Source: JBBATK01 sp044224515
Lineage (GTDB): Bacteria > Bacteroidota > Ignavibacteria > Kapaibacteriales > NICIL-2
DNA: 64,000 bases
Direction of reading: 5' to 3'
Assembly: GCA_044224515.1 (NCBI GenBank)
Contig: JBGAKH010000002.1
Span: 310,001-374,000 of the forward strand
The position numbers and the translations under genes were made by a program. Shown here one piece after another: positions 34,623 through 43,089 of this stretch; positions within the stretch are counted from its first letter, which is position 1, and every line of letters starts with the position of its first letter. Below the pieces are notes generated by a model. The model did no database searches, was not told where the DNA came from, and was given only the letters and a program-made list of their open reading frames with translations.

Positions 34623-35045
34623 ATGGTAGTACGCAACGTCTCTAGAGTTCAGATCAACGCTGATCCACATCGTGTTTGGCAGGTATTGACAGAGCCTGAA
34701 TATGTGGCTCAGTGGCAGTACGGCTCGAAGCTCAAAACCGATTGGAGCGTTGGTGGTACCATTCGTTTCATCGCAGAATGGCAGGGACAGGTGTTTGAGC
34801 AGTGGGGAAAGGTTGAAGAGTTTCAACCGACACAAAGACTTCGCTATTCGCTGTTCGCGCCGCGTCCGGACCTAAGGGATATCCCGGAGAACTACTTCAC
34901 CATGATCTACGATCTTGAAGCGAATGCCGAAGGAACAGAACTGTGCATTACGCAGGTTGATCCACGTCCGGGGGCAAAGCAAGAAGAGGAACAAGGACAA
35001 GAACACCCGGTTTTAGCACAACTAAAAACTCTTTGTGAGTCCTAA
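34623..35045 (+). CDS. SRPBCC/AHSA1-family protein
   Basis: A 140-residue START-like protein with a large hydrophobic ligand cavity. The family opening RVQINADPHRVWQVLTEPEYVAQW is clear, followed by GGTIRFIAEWQGQVFEQWGKVEEF and a C-terminal helix region. Bacteroidota encode many such AHSA1-like proteins, whose ligands are largely unknown. No signal peptide, so cytoplasmic. The next 496 bp hold no credible gene. Confidence 0.88.
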   Translation: MVVRNVSRVQINADPHRVWQVLTEPEYVAQWQYGSKLKTDWSVGGTIRFIAEWQGQVFEQWGKVEEFQPTQRLRYSLFAPRPDLRDIPENYFTMIYDLEANAEGTELCITQVDPRPGAKQEEEQGQEHPVLAQLKTLCES

Positions 35046-35541
35046 TCATCCGGGATCAAATTTGGCCCTGAATCGCAATTTTTTTGAGATACGAGAGCTC
35101 ATAGCACGTGTAATAGAGTCATTGCTTCCACTGCTTTCACTGCTACAGGCGGAAACAAATGCCATGACAAGTTGTTTCAAACCTGTCGAGTATTGTGCCT
35201 CGCTCATCCGGCCTATCATAAACGCTACCGTCGGCACACAAACCCACATGTAAAACCCCAACCGGTCCATGCCTTAGCGGTAGCATACAGCCCCAAGGCT
35301 ATCCATTCATGTTCTGTGAAGAGATCTTGTCGATTCCGGCGTGGTATACAGTGCAGAATCGGAGTCCGTATCGCGAGCCGTTTTCGCCTCTTTATTGTGA
35401 GCGCACGCCGAGCTTCCTGATTCAGGCTGTTAGACCTTAATAGTGTAAATTGGTCGTAAGGATATAACGGCTAGGTGTGCACGAGCACCGGTGAACGGCA
35501 CCGAAGAAACACTCTCTCGTGTACACGACTCGACGAACTCT
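35046..35541. other. Gene-free spacer
   Basis: No protein gene with plausible start, composition or domain is visible on either strand. No clear hairpin or repeat was found. A promoter for the downstream membrane-protein gene is expected, but I cannot pinpoint it. Confidence 0.5.
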
Positions 35542-36078
35542 ATGAAGAATTACAAGTATGCGTGGGCAGCGGGACTTCTCGTTGTGATCTACCACAGTGT
35601 GACAACTATGTTCATGGGCGATCTTGCTTCGATGAGTCCGGAACAATGGCAGACTCTTGAACTGTTGGGTTTCGGGCGCTATGTGCTCATCATTAGTGGG
35701 GTATTTACATGTGTTTGGCTTTACAGAACCGAGAGTGTGGAACTCCCAAGCTTCAAGCGACTGATTGTCGTAGGCGTGACCGCTTCTACAATCTTGGCGC
35801 ACATTGTTGGTATAGCAGAATTGCTCTACGTCTTGACGCACCCAAACTTCTTCGAGTTGTATATGAAAGCTCAGGAGATGCAGATGCGGCATGCCGGTCT
35901 AAGTCAAGAGCATATTCTCGCAACGAAGCAAGCTGCGGAGTCCATGAAAATGATGCAAACACCCTTAGCCAACGGAATATTCTACTTTGTTGAAACCTTT
36001 CTCTTAGGTGCAGTAAGCGCATTGTTAGCTGCATTGGCTGTACGCCGCCGCAGACCTTTGGTGAGAAAGGCAACATAG
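35542..36078 (+). CDS. DUF4199-like inner-membrane protein
   Basis: A 178-residue protein with four predicted membrane helices: about residues 5-25, 38-58, 67-90 and 140-160. Between helices 3 and 4 lies a soluble segment rich in Met, Gln and Glu (MKAQEMQMRHAGLSQEHI, then ESMKMMQT), and the protein ends with a basic tail RRRRPLVRK. This layout matches DUF4199 proteins of Bacteroidota; the function is unknown. The ATG at 35542 directly precedes the first helix, so an earlier start is less likely. Confidence 0.65.
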   Translation: MKNYKYAWAAGLLVVIYHSVTTMFMGDLASMSPEQWQTLELLGFGRYVLIISGVFTCVWLYRTESVELPSFKRLIVVGVTASTILAHIVGIAELLYVLTHPNFFELYMKAQEMQMRHAGLSQEHILATKQAAESMKMMQTPLANGIFYFVETFLLGAVSALLAALAVRRRRPLVRKAT

Positions 36079-36212
36079 GAATGTAAGATCGGAGCAGACT
36101 AAAAAGCGCATATGCCCGAGGAGTTGTTCGAAGGGATGTGTTCCGGAGTTTGAACCGGCAAGTGTCGGAGACGGTGGAGAAGTTACAGTGATAACTGTCG
36201 TAGGAGTCGAGT

Positions 36213-36581
36213 ATGTACTTCAGGTTTGTACACAGACTGTATGATCTTTTTCTCAATAAGCAATGGGAGGAATTTGATGCAATGCTCGCACCTAACTTGA
36301 TCTGTGAAATGGACGGAGTGATCATTAGTCGTGAGAACTTCATGTCAAGGATGCGTAACGGCACGTGGAATGGCAAAAACATCGAGGTCTTTGATATTAC
36401 GGTGCAACCCATCAACGAAGGTACAAGTACGGAAGTCCGGTGCAGAGTCAAGTTTGACGGAGAGTTTGACGGTGTTGTGATGAACTTTGGCGCTGAAGAG
36501 CGCATGATCATTGGGGTACAGGAAAACCGACTTCGTCTTCAGGAGTGGTACATCACAAATAGTGTTCGGCCAAATTCCTAG
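36213..36581 (+). CDS. SnoaL-like (NTF2-fold) protein
   Basis: A 122-residue protein with the NTF2-like helix-plus-sheet pattern: FRFVHRLYDLFLNKQWEEFDAMLAP is the helical wall, GRDNF-type pieces are replaced by IISRENFMSRMRNG, and four beta strands follow, ending LRLQEWYI. Members include polyketide cyclases, isomerases and many small proteins of unknown role. Preceded by a TAGGAG ribosome-binding site. The residues usually catalytic in SnoaL are not obvious, so only the fold is inferred. Confidence 0.7.
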   Translation: MYFRFVHRLYDLFLNKQWEEFDAMLAPNLICEMDGVIISRENFMSRMRNGTWNGKNIEVFDITVQPINEGTSTEVRCRVKFDGEFDGVVMNFGAEERMIIGVQENRLRLQEWYITNSVRPNS

Positions 36582-36821
36582 AAGGCTTGGATAGTGTACA
36601 CAGCATCGAAACGGACGCATGTATTTCACAGCTCTGCCAAGTAGCCCAGAGTGTGATGAACACTTGGAGTGGGGCGGAACCCAGCTTAGCTAAGTTCAGG
36701 ATTGACGACCTCATTTTGTCGCAAAGCACTCGCCCATAAAAGTCTGAAATACTCGAAATTGAGGAAGCAAAGCATCCACTCGTGATTCAATCATTTACAA
36801 CACAACACACACTACATTTTT

Positions 36822-37250
36822 ATGTCAACGCCTTCAGTCATCCAAATTGAAAACGACATTCCAATGCTGGCGGTACGCGCCAAGAGTTTTCCCGAGGGTA
36901 TCATGCAATCATACAAAGATCTTGATGCACTCATGAGTGCTCGCTCTCCTTATGTCTGTTATGGTTTATCGCGCATGGAGGATGGTGCCGTCGTATATTT
37001 CGCAGCAGCAGAAATTGAGAGCGAAGAGCTAGCAAAACACATGGGCGCCGAATACATTGTTGTAAGAGGTGGAACGTACGTCAACCAAGACGTTACCAAC
37101 TGGGCTCAGAATATTCCGGCAATCAGTCGGACATTCGACGAACTCTGTGCACTTCCTGGCTTAGACCCACTCGGTTACTGCGTTGAGTGGTATTTCAATG
37201 AGCACGATGTGCATTGTATGATTCGCTTGGCAGATAGTACCAACAAGTAA
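36822..37250 (+). CDS. GyrI-like small-molecule-binding protein
   Basis: A 142-residue protein of the AraC effector-binding/GyrI-like fold without a DNA-binding domain. Visible pattern: an N-terminal strand pair IQIENDIPMLAVRAKSF, a helix, VCYGLSRMEDGAVVYFAAAEIE, then EYIVVRGGTYVNQDVTNW and a C-terminal segment ending VEWYFNEHDVHCMIRLA. Such domains bind hydrophobic or aromatic ligands. It lies within a run of small plus-strand genes with mixed folds; a stress or xenobiotic role is inferred. Confidence 0.82.
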   Translation: MSTPSVIQIENDIPMLAVRAKSFPEGIMQSYKDLDALMSARSPYVCYGLSRMEDGAVVYFAAAEIESEELAKHMGAEYIVVRGGTYVNQDVTNWAQNIPAISRTFDELCALPGLDPLGYCVEWYFNEHDVHCMIRLADSTNK

Positions 37251-37344
37251 AGCCGCACTCCAAGAGCAAAAGCATAGTTGAATTTAGTGACAAAGTCTTT
37301 CCTTACAGAAGATACCCCAATAGCAGAACTACAAAGGACCTTTC

Positions 37345-37749
37345 ATGTCAATACTTCGCAGCATTGGTGCAATCATCGTCGGAATCCTTAGCGGAGCGAT
37401 ACCTACTATAGCATGTGACAAATTCCTTGAGCTGAATGGCTTTATGAATGCCGAGAACTTTGCGGCTACGCCACTTGGAATCATCTATGCTGTCATAGCC
37501 TATCGGGCTGTATTCAATATCCTGGGATGCTATGTGTGCGCTCGATTGGCTCCAAAGGCACCTATGGTTCATTGCTTGATCATTGGCGCCCTAGGTCTCG
37601 TGGGCAGTCTTGCCGCTACGATCTCCATGCCCGAAGCCGGTCCGCAATGGTATGGATTCAGCGTGGCAGCAATTTCTCTGCCTTGTGCATGGATTGGAGC
37701 CCAAATCCGGCTCCGTAAAGTCAACGCGGGTCAAACCCTTGCTTCATAG
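37345..37749 (+). CDS. Small four-helix membrane protein
   Basis: A 134-residue protein with about four hydrophobic helices (residues 5-25, 45-65, 72-92 and 103-120) and a basic C-terminus (RLRKVNAGQTL). No family is recognised. The spacing and pattern resemble small Bacteroidota inner-membrane proteins of unknown function found beside SRPBCC genes. It ends 24 bp before a GC-rich homopolymer block that may belong to the next gene's promoter. Confidence 0.62.
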   Translation: MSILRSIGAIIVGILSGAIPTIACDKFLELNGFMNAENFAATPLGIIYAVIAYRAVFNILGCYVCARLAPKAPMVHCLIIGALGLVGSLAATISMPEAGPQWYGFSVAAISLPCAWIGAQIRLRKVNAGQTLAS

Positions 37750-37766
37750 TAGTATTGAGAATTACC

Positions 37767-37799
37767 TTGTAGCCCCCCGGGGGGGGTATATTTTATAAC
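37767..37799 (+). promoter_or_regulatory. Possible promoter with a C6-G8 block in the spacer
   Basis: TTGTAG at 37767-37772 could be a -35 element and TATTTT at 37789-37794 a -10 element, separated by 16 bp. Fourteen of those 16 bases are the homopolymer block CCCCCC plus GGGGGGGG (37773-37786). Change of tract length would change the spacing, as in known phase-variable promoters. It precedes the frameshifted SRPBCC gene by about 25 bp. The tract is seen; promoter assignment is inferred. Confidence 0.4.
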
Positions 37800-37821
37800 A
37801 TGTACATCTGGAGAAAAAACA

Positions 37822-38246
37822 ATGGATGCATCGAAAACTATTACAATTGAGGCGCTAGTCGCTGCCCCCGTGGCGACAGTATGGACGGCATGGAACGAGG
37901 GGGAGCACATCACGAAATGGAACCAAGCCTCCGACGACTGGCATTGTCCTTGGGCGAAAAGCGATCTACGGGAGGGGGGCTCTTTAGTGCCCGCATGGAG
38001 GCTAAAGACGGTAGTTTCGGATTTGAATTTGGTGGAACCTACACCGCAGTGGAGCTCCACAAACACATCAAGTACACGATGGGTGATGGACGTAAAGTTG
38101 AGGTCGAATTCTCGCAACAAGATGGTAAAACTTTAGTTATCGAACGTTTTGAAGCAGAAACCATGAACAGCATGGAAATGCAACAGGCCGGCTGGCAAAG
38201 TATTTTAAACAGTTTCAAGAACTACACCGAGCGTCTTGCATCATAA
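37822..38246 (+). pseudogene. SRPBCC/AHSA1-family protein, frameshifted at a G6 tract
   Basis: The first reading frame gives a good family N-terminus (TITIEALVAAPVATVWTAWNE) and continues to SDLREGG. The family continuation ARMEAKDGSFGFEF through the C-terminus SILNSFKNYTERLAS is in another frame. The switch is exactly at six G at 37974-37979. Adding one G restores an uninterrupted protein of about 142 residues. So this is either a genuine off-phase slippage allele, a recent inactivation, or a sequencing/assembly error in a homopolymer. A second homopolymer block lies in the upstream promoter region. Confidence 0.8.
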
Positions 38247-38280
38247 GACAATCGTGAATCGAAAACAGGCTGTGACAGAC

Positions 38281-38562
38281 ATGAAAACTAAGAGAACATG
38301 CCCTCAGGGGCACTTATATTTTAAGTCGACGGATTGTCCTACTTGTCCAGTATGCGAATCTAAGCGTCCCCCCTCTGCGGATTTTATGTCTGTGCTCTCA
38401 GCACCCGCTAGACGAGCCCTAGAGCGAGAATCCATCAAGAATCTCAAAGATTTACAAAAATATGGAACAAATAGACTGCTCAGTCTGCATGGATTTGGTC
38501 CATCTTCTATAAAAGCACTGAATTCTTATCTACTCGCTCTGGGAGAAAAGGCATTAGTTTAG
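38281..38562 (+). CDS. Zinc-ribbon protein with RNA-polymerase alpha-CTD-like HhH domain
   Basis: A 93-residue protein with two parts. Residues about 5-25 contain C-P-Q-G-H and three more Cys (CPTCPVC), a small zinc-ribbon pattern. Residues about 38-90 match the helix-hairpin-helix fold of the RNA polymerase alpha C-terminal domain (ERESIKNLKDLQKYG followed by LLSLHGFGPSSIKALNSYL). It could bind DNA or RNA polymerase. The longer frame from 38236 overlaps the preceding gene, so I prefer the ATG at 38281. Two poly-C tracts follow its stop. Confidence 0.8.
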   Translation: MKTKRTCPQGHLYFKSTDCPTCPVCESKRPPSADFMSVLSAPARRALERESIKNLKDLQKYGTNRLLSLHGFGPSSIKALNSYLLALGEKALV

Positions 38563-38566
38563 TCTA

Positions 38567-38575
38567 CCCCCCCCC
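38567..38575. repeat. Poly-C tract (9 bp)
   Basis: Nine consecutive C, five bp after the stop of the zinc-ribbon/alpha-CTD-like gene. The flanking word CTAC occurs before it and before the next tract. Confidence 0.8.
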
Positions 38576-38635
38576 TCAGAGGCCATAGTCATACGTAGGG
38601 CGAAGCAATTACCAAGATAGCCCGAATACTTTCTA

Positions 38636-38643
38636 CCCCCCCC
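38636..38643. repeat. Poly-C tract (8 bp)
   Basis: Eight consecutive C in the gene-free 423-bp spacer (38563-38985) upstream of the multicopper oxidase; it is preceded by CTA like the tract 61 bp before it. Nothing else recognisable is seen in the spacer. Confidence 0.75.
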
Positions 38644-38985
38644 GGTCACAGCTCTGTCGATACACTCTCCGGCTCGTATCATTCGCTATCGGATGCTTAC
38701 GATGTTGCCTTCAGCGTATCGCAGCAACACTGCGATTATTCTAGGACCGATTTCGTCCTATTCAGTTTGACCAATGGAATTGGAAGTCATCGTACGTGTT
38801 CGATGACAATAAGATCGAAATCCGGTCGAAGTCGAAGGAGATAGCGATATTTGACGTCTAAACAACGAAGCAGAAGAACGGCGAAGAGAACAACCGAACA
38901 GTAGACTGAACAACGGAAGACTTGAAGCATCCGGACACAGTTCTGAGATCAAGTTCACGACGAAACAGTCCGCTACATTTATATA

Positions 38986-41235
38986 ATGGAGCTCAATCTC
39001 ATGAGGCACAACACAGTTCTTGGTAGTACGGTGATTCTGATCATTGCGCTATTGAGCTATCGCTGCGAAGCAGCGTATAATGATCTGTCTATACCCGACA
39101 CTCTGAGTGGACGTACCTTCAACTTAGTCATCCGCGATACCTTCGCTCAGTACCGAAGCGGAAATCAAACCATCACCGGTGGCGTGAACGGAATGACCTT
39201 TTGGGGTCCGACTTTGATCTTTAATCAAGGGGACACCATTCAGCTCAATGTCAAGAATCTGTTGAACGATAGCACCACCATTCATTGGCATGGCTTGCAT
39301 TTGCCGGCCGTGATGGATGGAGGTCCACACCAGATCATCCCACCGGGTACGACGTGGCAGCCCTTCTTCAAAGTCGCTAATAAGGCAGCGACCTACTGGT
39401 ATCATCCTCATTTACATGAGATGACGCAAGAGCATTTAACGAAGGGAATCGGAGGCTTCATTATTATTCGGGACAGTATAGAATCGCGTTTGAATCTGCC
39501 TCGGACATATGGCGTCGATGATATTCCCATCGTCTTTACGAGTCGTCGGTTTGACGCCTCTAACCAGTTTGATACAAAGGTTGCCTATGGCGACTACCTA
39601 CTGGGCAACGGAGTGATGAATCCGCAAGTCACACTACCCAAACAATATGTACGACTTCGAATACTCAACGGAGAGATAGAGCGTGCTTACAACTTTGGCT
39701 TCAGCGACAATCGAACATTTTTTGTGATTACTACCGACGGTGGACTTTTAAACAGTCCCGTTGGCGTCAAGCGCCTACGTCTAGCGGTTGGTGAACGCGC
39801 TGAGATCCTGGTAGATCTTAGCAACGATGCCATTGGTTCGAGCCTTGATTTGAAAGCCTTCAACAGCGGTCAAGCATTTGGTTTTCCCGGTGGAGAACCA
39901 CAAACTTCGGGTCCTTTGGGTTCCTTGCTCAACAACACGGATTTTGTTGCTCTACATATTAATGTAGGTGCAGAGCATAGTCCTGCAATACACGACAAAC
40001 CCGCGCTCCTTGCCAATGATGTTTACTGGACAGCGAATGATGCAACAGTGAAGAAGACAGTCGCAGTAACCGATGGAACACCGGGCACTGATTTTACCCT
40101 CGATAACAAAGCATATGGCTTCAATCGCATCGACAAAATCACCAAACTTGGCGATGTGGAGATGTGGACAGTCACGAACAACCAAGTCTTCGGACATGCC
40201 TTTCACATCCATGATGTACAGTTTAAAATCGTTGCACGAAACGGACTTTCGAACGCTGTGAGTGCTGCTGAATCCGGATGGAAGGATGTTGTTTTTCTCC
40301 CGCGAAACGAGTCAGTAAGCTTTGTTGCGAAATTCGACGACTATGCGGACTCCACGCATCCCTTCATGTATCATTGTCATTTTGTAAATCATGAAGACGG
40401 TGGAATGATGGGACAATTCGTGGTGGTCGATCCGGGCGCCACAATGAGTCTTAACCCAACCTCCCTAGTTATTCCTGCATCGACGAATTTGACGAAGAAC
40501 TTCTCGATCAGCTCAAATCAATCGTGGACAGTGAACAGCGATCAAAGCTGGCTCAACGTCTCGCAAAACTCCGGAACTAACAATGCAATCATTACGTGTA
40601 CCGCTACTGAAAACACAAGTGTCGCGACACGAAGTGCCCTCGTAAGCGTACGAGCTGCGAACAACACAACACTGCGGGTCGAGGTTATTCAAGTCGGAGC
40701 CAGTCGATACCTGGAGCTAAGTACGGCAGCGGTGCAACTATTGCCAAGTGGTGAAACGCATGAGGTCGGAGTTCATACAAACACAAGCTGGACGGCAATA
40801 TCGGACTCAGCCTGGTGCACTGTACACCCTCAGTCTGCAACCGGTGATACACTCTTGGAGATCACTGCACCGTTGAATTCAACCGGAGCAAAGCGAAGTA
40901 CTGTAGTGCATGTTGTGGGACAAGGGATGTCGGAAAAAACGCTACGTGTTGATCAAGGTGTGTTGACCGGCGTTGAAGAAGAGGCAACGAGCACACCTTT
41001 TTTAGTGAAGCCTAACCCTGTGGATGAGCGACTCAGCATTATCCCGAGTTCGATGCTCGGCGATGTGTACTACGTACGCGTTTATGCCTTGAATGGACGA
41101 TGCGTGCTGATGATACCACGACCGAAACTTGAAGCAGGCATTGATCTCCACTCGTTAAGCCCCGGAACCTATTCGCTTGAACTCACGGAGAGTCCTTCCA
41201 TGAAGATGTATCACACACTCTTCCAAAAGCGATGA
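38986..41235 (+). CDS. Multicopper oxidase with BACON-like modules and T9SS sorting domain
   Basis: A 749-residue exported enzyme (signal peptide ending near CEAAYND). The copper-binding motifs are all present: HWHG at residues 100-103, HPHLH at 140-144, HAFHIHD at about 404-410, and HCHFVNHEDGGMMG near 463. This is a laccase/bilirubin-oxidase type, oxidising phenols or metals with O2. After the catalytic domain come two beta-sandwich modules of BACON type (NFSISSNQSWTVNSDQSWL), then a T9SS sorting domain (LVKPNPVDERLSI). The next gene's ATG overlaps the stop (ATGA), so the redoxin gene is coupled. Confidence 0.93.
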   Translation: MELNLMRHNTVLGSTVILIIALLSYRCEAAYNDLSIPDTLSGRTFNLVIRDTFAQYRSGNQTITGGVNGMTFWGPTLIFNQGDTIQLNVKNLLNDSTTIHWHGLHLPAVMDGGPHQIIPPGTTWQPFFKVANKAATYWYHPHLHEMTQEHLTKGIGGFIIIRDSIESRLNLPRTYGVDDIPIVFTSRRFDASNQFDTKVAYGDYLLGNGVMNPQVTLPKQYVRLRILNGEIERAYNFGFSDNRTFFVITTDGGLLNSPVGVKRLRLAVGERAEILVDLSNDAIGSSLDLKAFNSGQAFGFPGGEPQTSGPLGSLLNNTDFVALHINVGAEHSPAIHDKPALLANDVYWTANDATVKKTVAVTDGTPGTDFTLDNKAYGFNRIDKITKLGDVEMWTVTNNQVFGHAFHIHDVQFKIVARNGLSNAVSAAESGWKDVVFLPRNESVSFVAKFDDYADSTHPFMYHCHFVNHEDGGMMGQFVVVDPGATMSLNPTSLVIPASTNLTKNFSISSNQSWTVNSDQSWLNVSQNSGTNNAIITCTATENTSVATRSALVSVRAANNTTLRVEVIQVGASRYLELSTAAVQLLPSGETHEVGVHTNTSWTAISDSAWCTVHPQSATGDTLLEITAPLNSTGAKRSTVVHVVGQGMSEKTLRVDQGVLTGVEEEATSTPFLVKPNPVDERLSIIPSSMLGDVYYVRVYALNGRCVLMIPRPKLEAGIDLHSLSPGTYSLELTESPSMKMYHTLFQKR

Positions 41236-41864
41236 ACTGTTCGAAACTCGTATTGCTCTTCGTTGTTACGGCATCCTGCGTACTAAACGGATCGGTTAAG
41301 GCTCATGCACAATCTGCTTCAAGCGCATCACTTCTTGGATTACACATAGCTGACTTCCGATTGCAGGGAGTCGATGGCAACACGTATTCGTTGAGTTCTT
41401 TTGATTCTGCTCGTGGGTGTATTGTCGTTTTTAGCTGCAATCACTGTCCCTTTGCCAAACTCTACACCGGTCGACTAAACGCTCTTGCGGCACGATTTGC
41501 CCCACTTCACGTTCCGTTGCTTGTTATAAATCCGATGGACACAACCATGTACGAGGAGGAAGGATTGGCGAACATGCTCATCAGAGCTCGTGAGGCGCAT
41601 TTCAAATTTCCGTATCTTATTGATCCTTCGCAGGCAGTGGCACGAAGTTTTCGCGCCAAGCACACACCCCAAGCATTTGTGGTGTGGAAGGAGAACAACA
41701 GGTGGGTTGTGCGTTATGCCGGCGCAATCGACGACAACGGAGAGCATCCCGAGTTGGCTCAAGCATTTGTGGCCAACGCTGTAGAGTCGCTCCTCGAAAG
41801 CAAAACACCTACTGTTCAACACAGTGCAAGTTTGGGATGTCGAATTATTTATAGGAAGCCTTGA
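41232..41864 (+). CDS. Thioredoxin-fold redoxin (AhpC/TSA-like), exported
   Basis: A 210-residue protein with a signal peptide (VLLFVVTASCVLNGSVKAHA). The thioredoxin-fold core has the CNHCPFAKLYTGR motif (a C-x-x-C) at about residues 76-88, then LLVINPMD and a long helical segment ending in FVANAVESLL. Such exported redoxins act on thiols or peroxides in the periplasm. Translationally coupled (ATGA) to the multicopper oxidase, perhaps to protect or mature its copper sites; this partnership is inferred from the overlap. Confidence 0.83.
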   Translation: MNCSKLVLLFVVTASCVLNGSVKAHAQSASSASLLGLHIADFRLQGVDGNTYSLSSFDSARGCIVVFSCNHCPFAKLYTGRLNALAARFAPLHVPLLVINPMDTTMYEEEGLANMLIRAREAHFKFPYLIDPSQAVARSFRAKHTPQAFVVWKENNRWVVRYAGAIDDNGEHPELAQAFVANAVESLLESKTPTVQHSASLGCRIIYRKP

Positions 41865-41958
41865 TGTAGTCTACATAGACCTTTCACCATGCGTGCGCTT
41901 TGCGCCCGCCTATAACACATACAAACTATCAAGAACCACTTTCCGTTCCACACCGGAT

Positions 41959-42534
41959 ATGATTCGATCTTCCATCAATATGACGTTGGATGGCTTCTGC
42001 GACCACGAATACGTAGTAGCCGACGACGAGCACCATCGTTATGCTTGCGACCTTGTTGAAGCATCAGACACGCTGCTTCTTGGCCGCGTTAGCTACGAAC
42101 TCTTTGCAAATAATTGGCCCCAGCAGCATGATGATCTTGCGCAGACCGAGATGGCGCGACGTCTCTCCCTTCTCTTGCATACCAAACCTAAGTTAGTCGC
42201 TTCGCGATCGGAGCGTGATTGGTCTTGGCATAATAGTTCCACTATTTCATCGGTTGATGCTTCTACTCTTGAGCACTATCGAGGTCCCGATGGCAAAGAT
42301 TTGCTCGTGTTCGGAAGTCCATCAATCGTCCGTACACTCCTTATTCAGGGATTACTCGATGAGTTGCAAATCTGTATGCAACCGTTTAGCGCAGAAAGTG
42401 GTGCGCACTCTCTCTTTGCAAAAGTTCCGGAGCATATGATACGACTTATGAAACTCCAAGAGATGCGCAATTTTAGCAGTGGTGTAACCTGCGTGCGATA
42501 TAGCTGTGCACGCGGTTTTTCAACGAGTTTGTAA
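41959..42534 (+). CDS. RibD C-terminal/dihydrofolate-reductase-fold protein
   Basis: About 191 residues from the ATG at 41959. The motifs SSINMTLDGFCDH (start of the DHFR-like fold), TLLLGRVSYELFANNWP and LLVFGSPSIVRTLLIQGLLDELQI (the C-terminal NADPH-binding part) are typical of the YyaP/RibD-C family. Members reduce pterin- or flavin-like substrates with NADPH; the substrate here is unknown. An open frame reaching back to 41824 overlaps the redoxin gene and adds unlikely residues. No signal peptide, so cytoplasmic. Confidence 0.85.
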   Translation: MIRSSINMTLDGFCDHEYVVADDEHHRYACDLVEASDTLLLGRVSYELFANNWPQQHDDLAQTEMARRLSLLLHTKPKLVASRSERDWSWHNSSTISSVDASTLEHYRGPDGKDLLVFGSPSIVRTLLIQGLLDELQICMQPFSAESGAHSLFAKVPEHMIRLMKLQEMRNFSSGVTCVRYSCARGFSTSL

Positions 42535-42618
42535 ATACAACGAGCTGGCGCACAGTACAGTAGCGTAGGTGTATTGTTTTGGATGCCTCGTGTGTCAGCA
42601 CGGATACATTCGGAAACA

Positions 42619-43032
42619 CTAATGGAGCACGGAGATCGGTCTAACGATAGCGTAACCGGACGCACGGACCATTAGGTAATATGAACCGGAAGGGATGTTC
42701 TCGAGATCCACTCTGAGCTCATGCTCACCCGCACTGAGCAGTCCGTGATCAACAACTTTCAACCGGTGCCAATCACATCCGTAGACATCAAAAGCCACGG
42801 AACATGAAGACTTCAAACGTACAAAAACGAGAGCCTTAGCGGACACGGGGTTAGGCATCACAGAAAACGATTCGATGATAGAAGACTCTGCTGATCCACC
42901 ATCGGGATAGTACACCACGTAATCGGCTGTGTTGTCGCGACAACCTATAGTCGCCAGGGGGATACATAGGCACAGCCATAAGAACAATATGCTGGAGGAG
43001 ACGCTGAGTCGAGGGGAAGTCGTTGAGTTCAT
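42619..43032 (-). CDS. Short lipoprotein that is nearly a bare T9SS sorting domain
   Basis: A 137-residue protein. The N-terminus has a lipoprotein-type signal (SSILFLWLCLCIPLATIGC; the lipobox -3 Thr is atypical). Only about 25 residues separate it from a T9SS type A sorting domain (FSVMPNPVSAKAL, then LSAGEHELRVDLENIPSGSYYLMV). There is no cargo domain. It is the second gene of a minus-strand pair, 57 bp downstream of the PorV/PorQ-like gene. It could be a dedicated PorV partner or a relic of a larger cargo gene; I cannot decide. Confidence 0.72.
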   Translation of the reverse strand: MNSTTSPRLSVSSSILFLWLCLCIPLATIGCRDNTADYVVYYPDGGSAESSIIESFSVMPNPVSAKALVFVRLKSSCSVAFDVYGCDWHRLKVVDHGLLSAGEHELRVDLENIPSGSYYLMVRASGYAIVRPISVLH

Positions 43033-43089
43033 AGTATATGATTTGCACGATGTGAAGAGGAGTGATGGAAGTCGAATGCAGCGTTACAC

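Noticed and set aside
35035..35253. Small open frame after the first SRPBCC gene
   Set aside because: Overlaps the SRPBCC stop, has no recognisable family, and a similar frame exists on the opposite strand.
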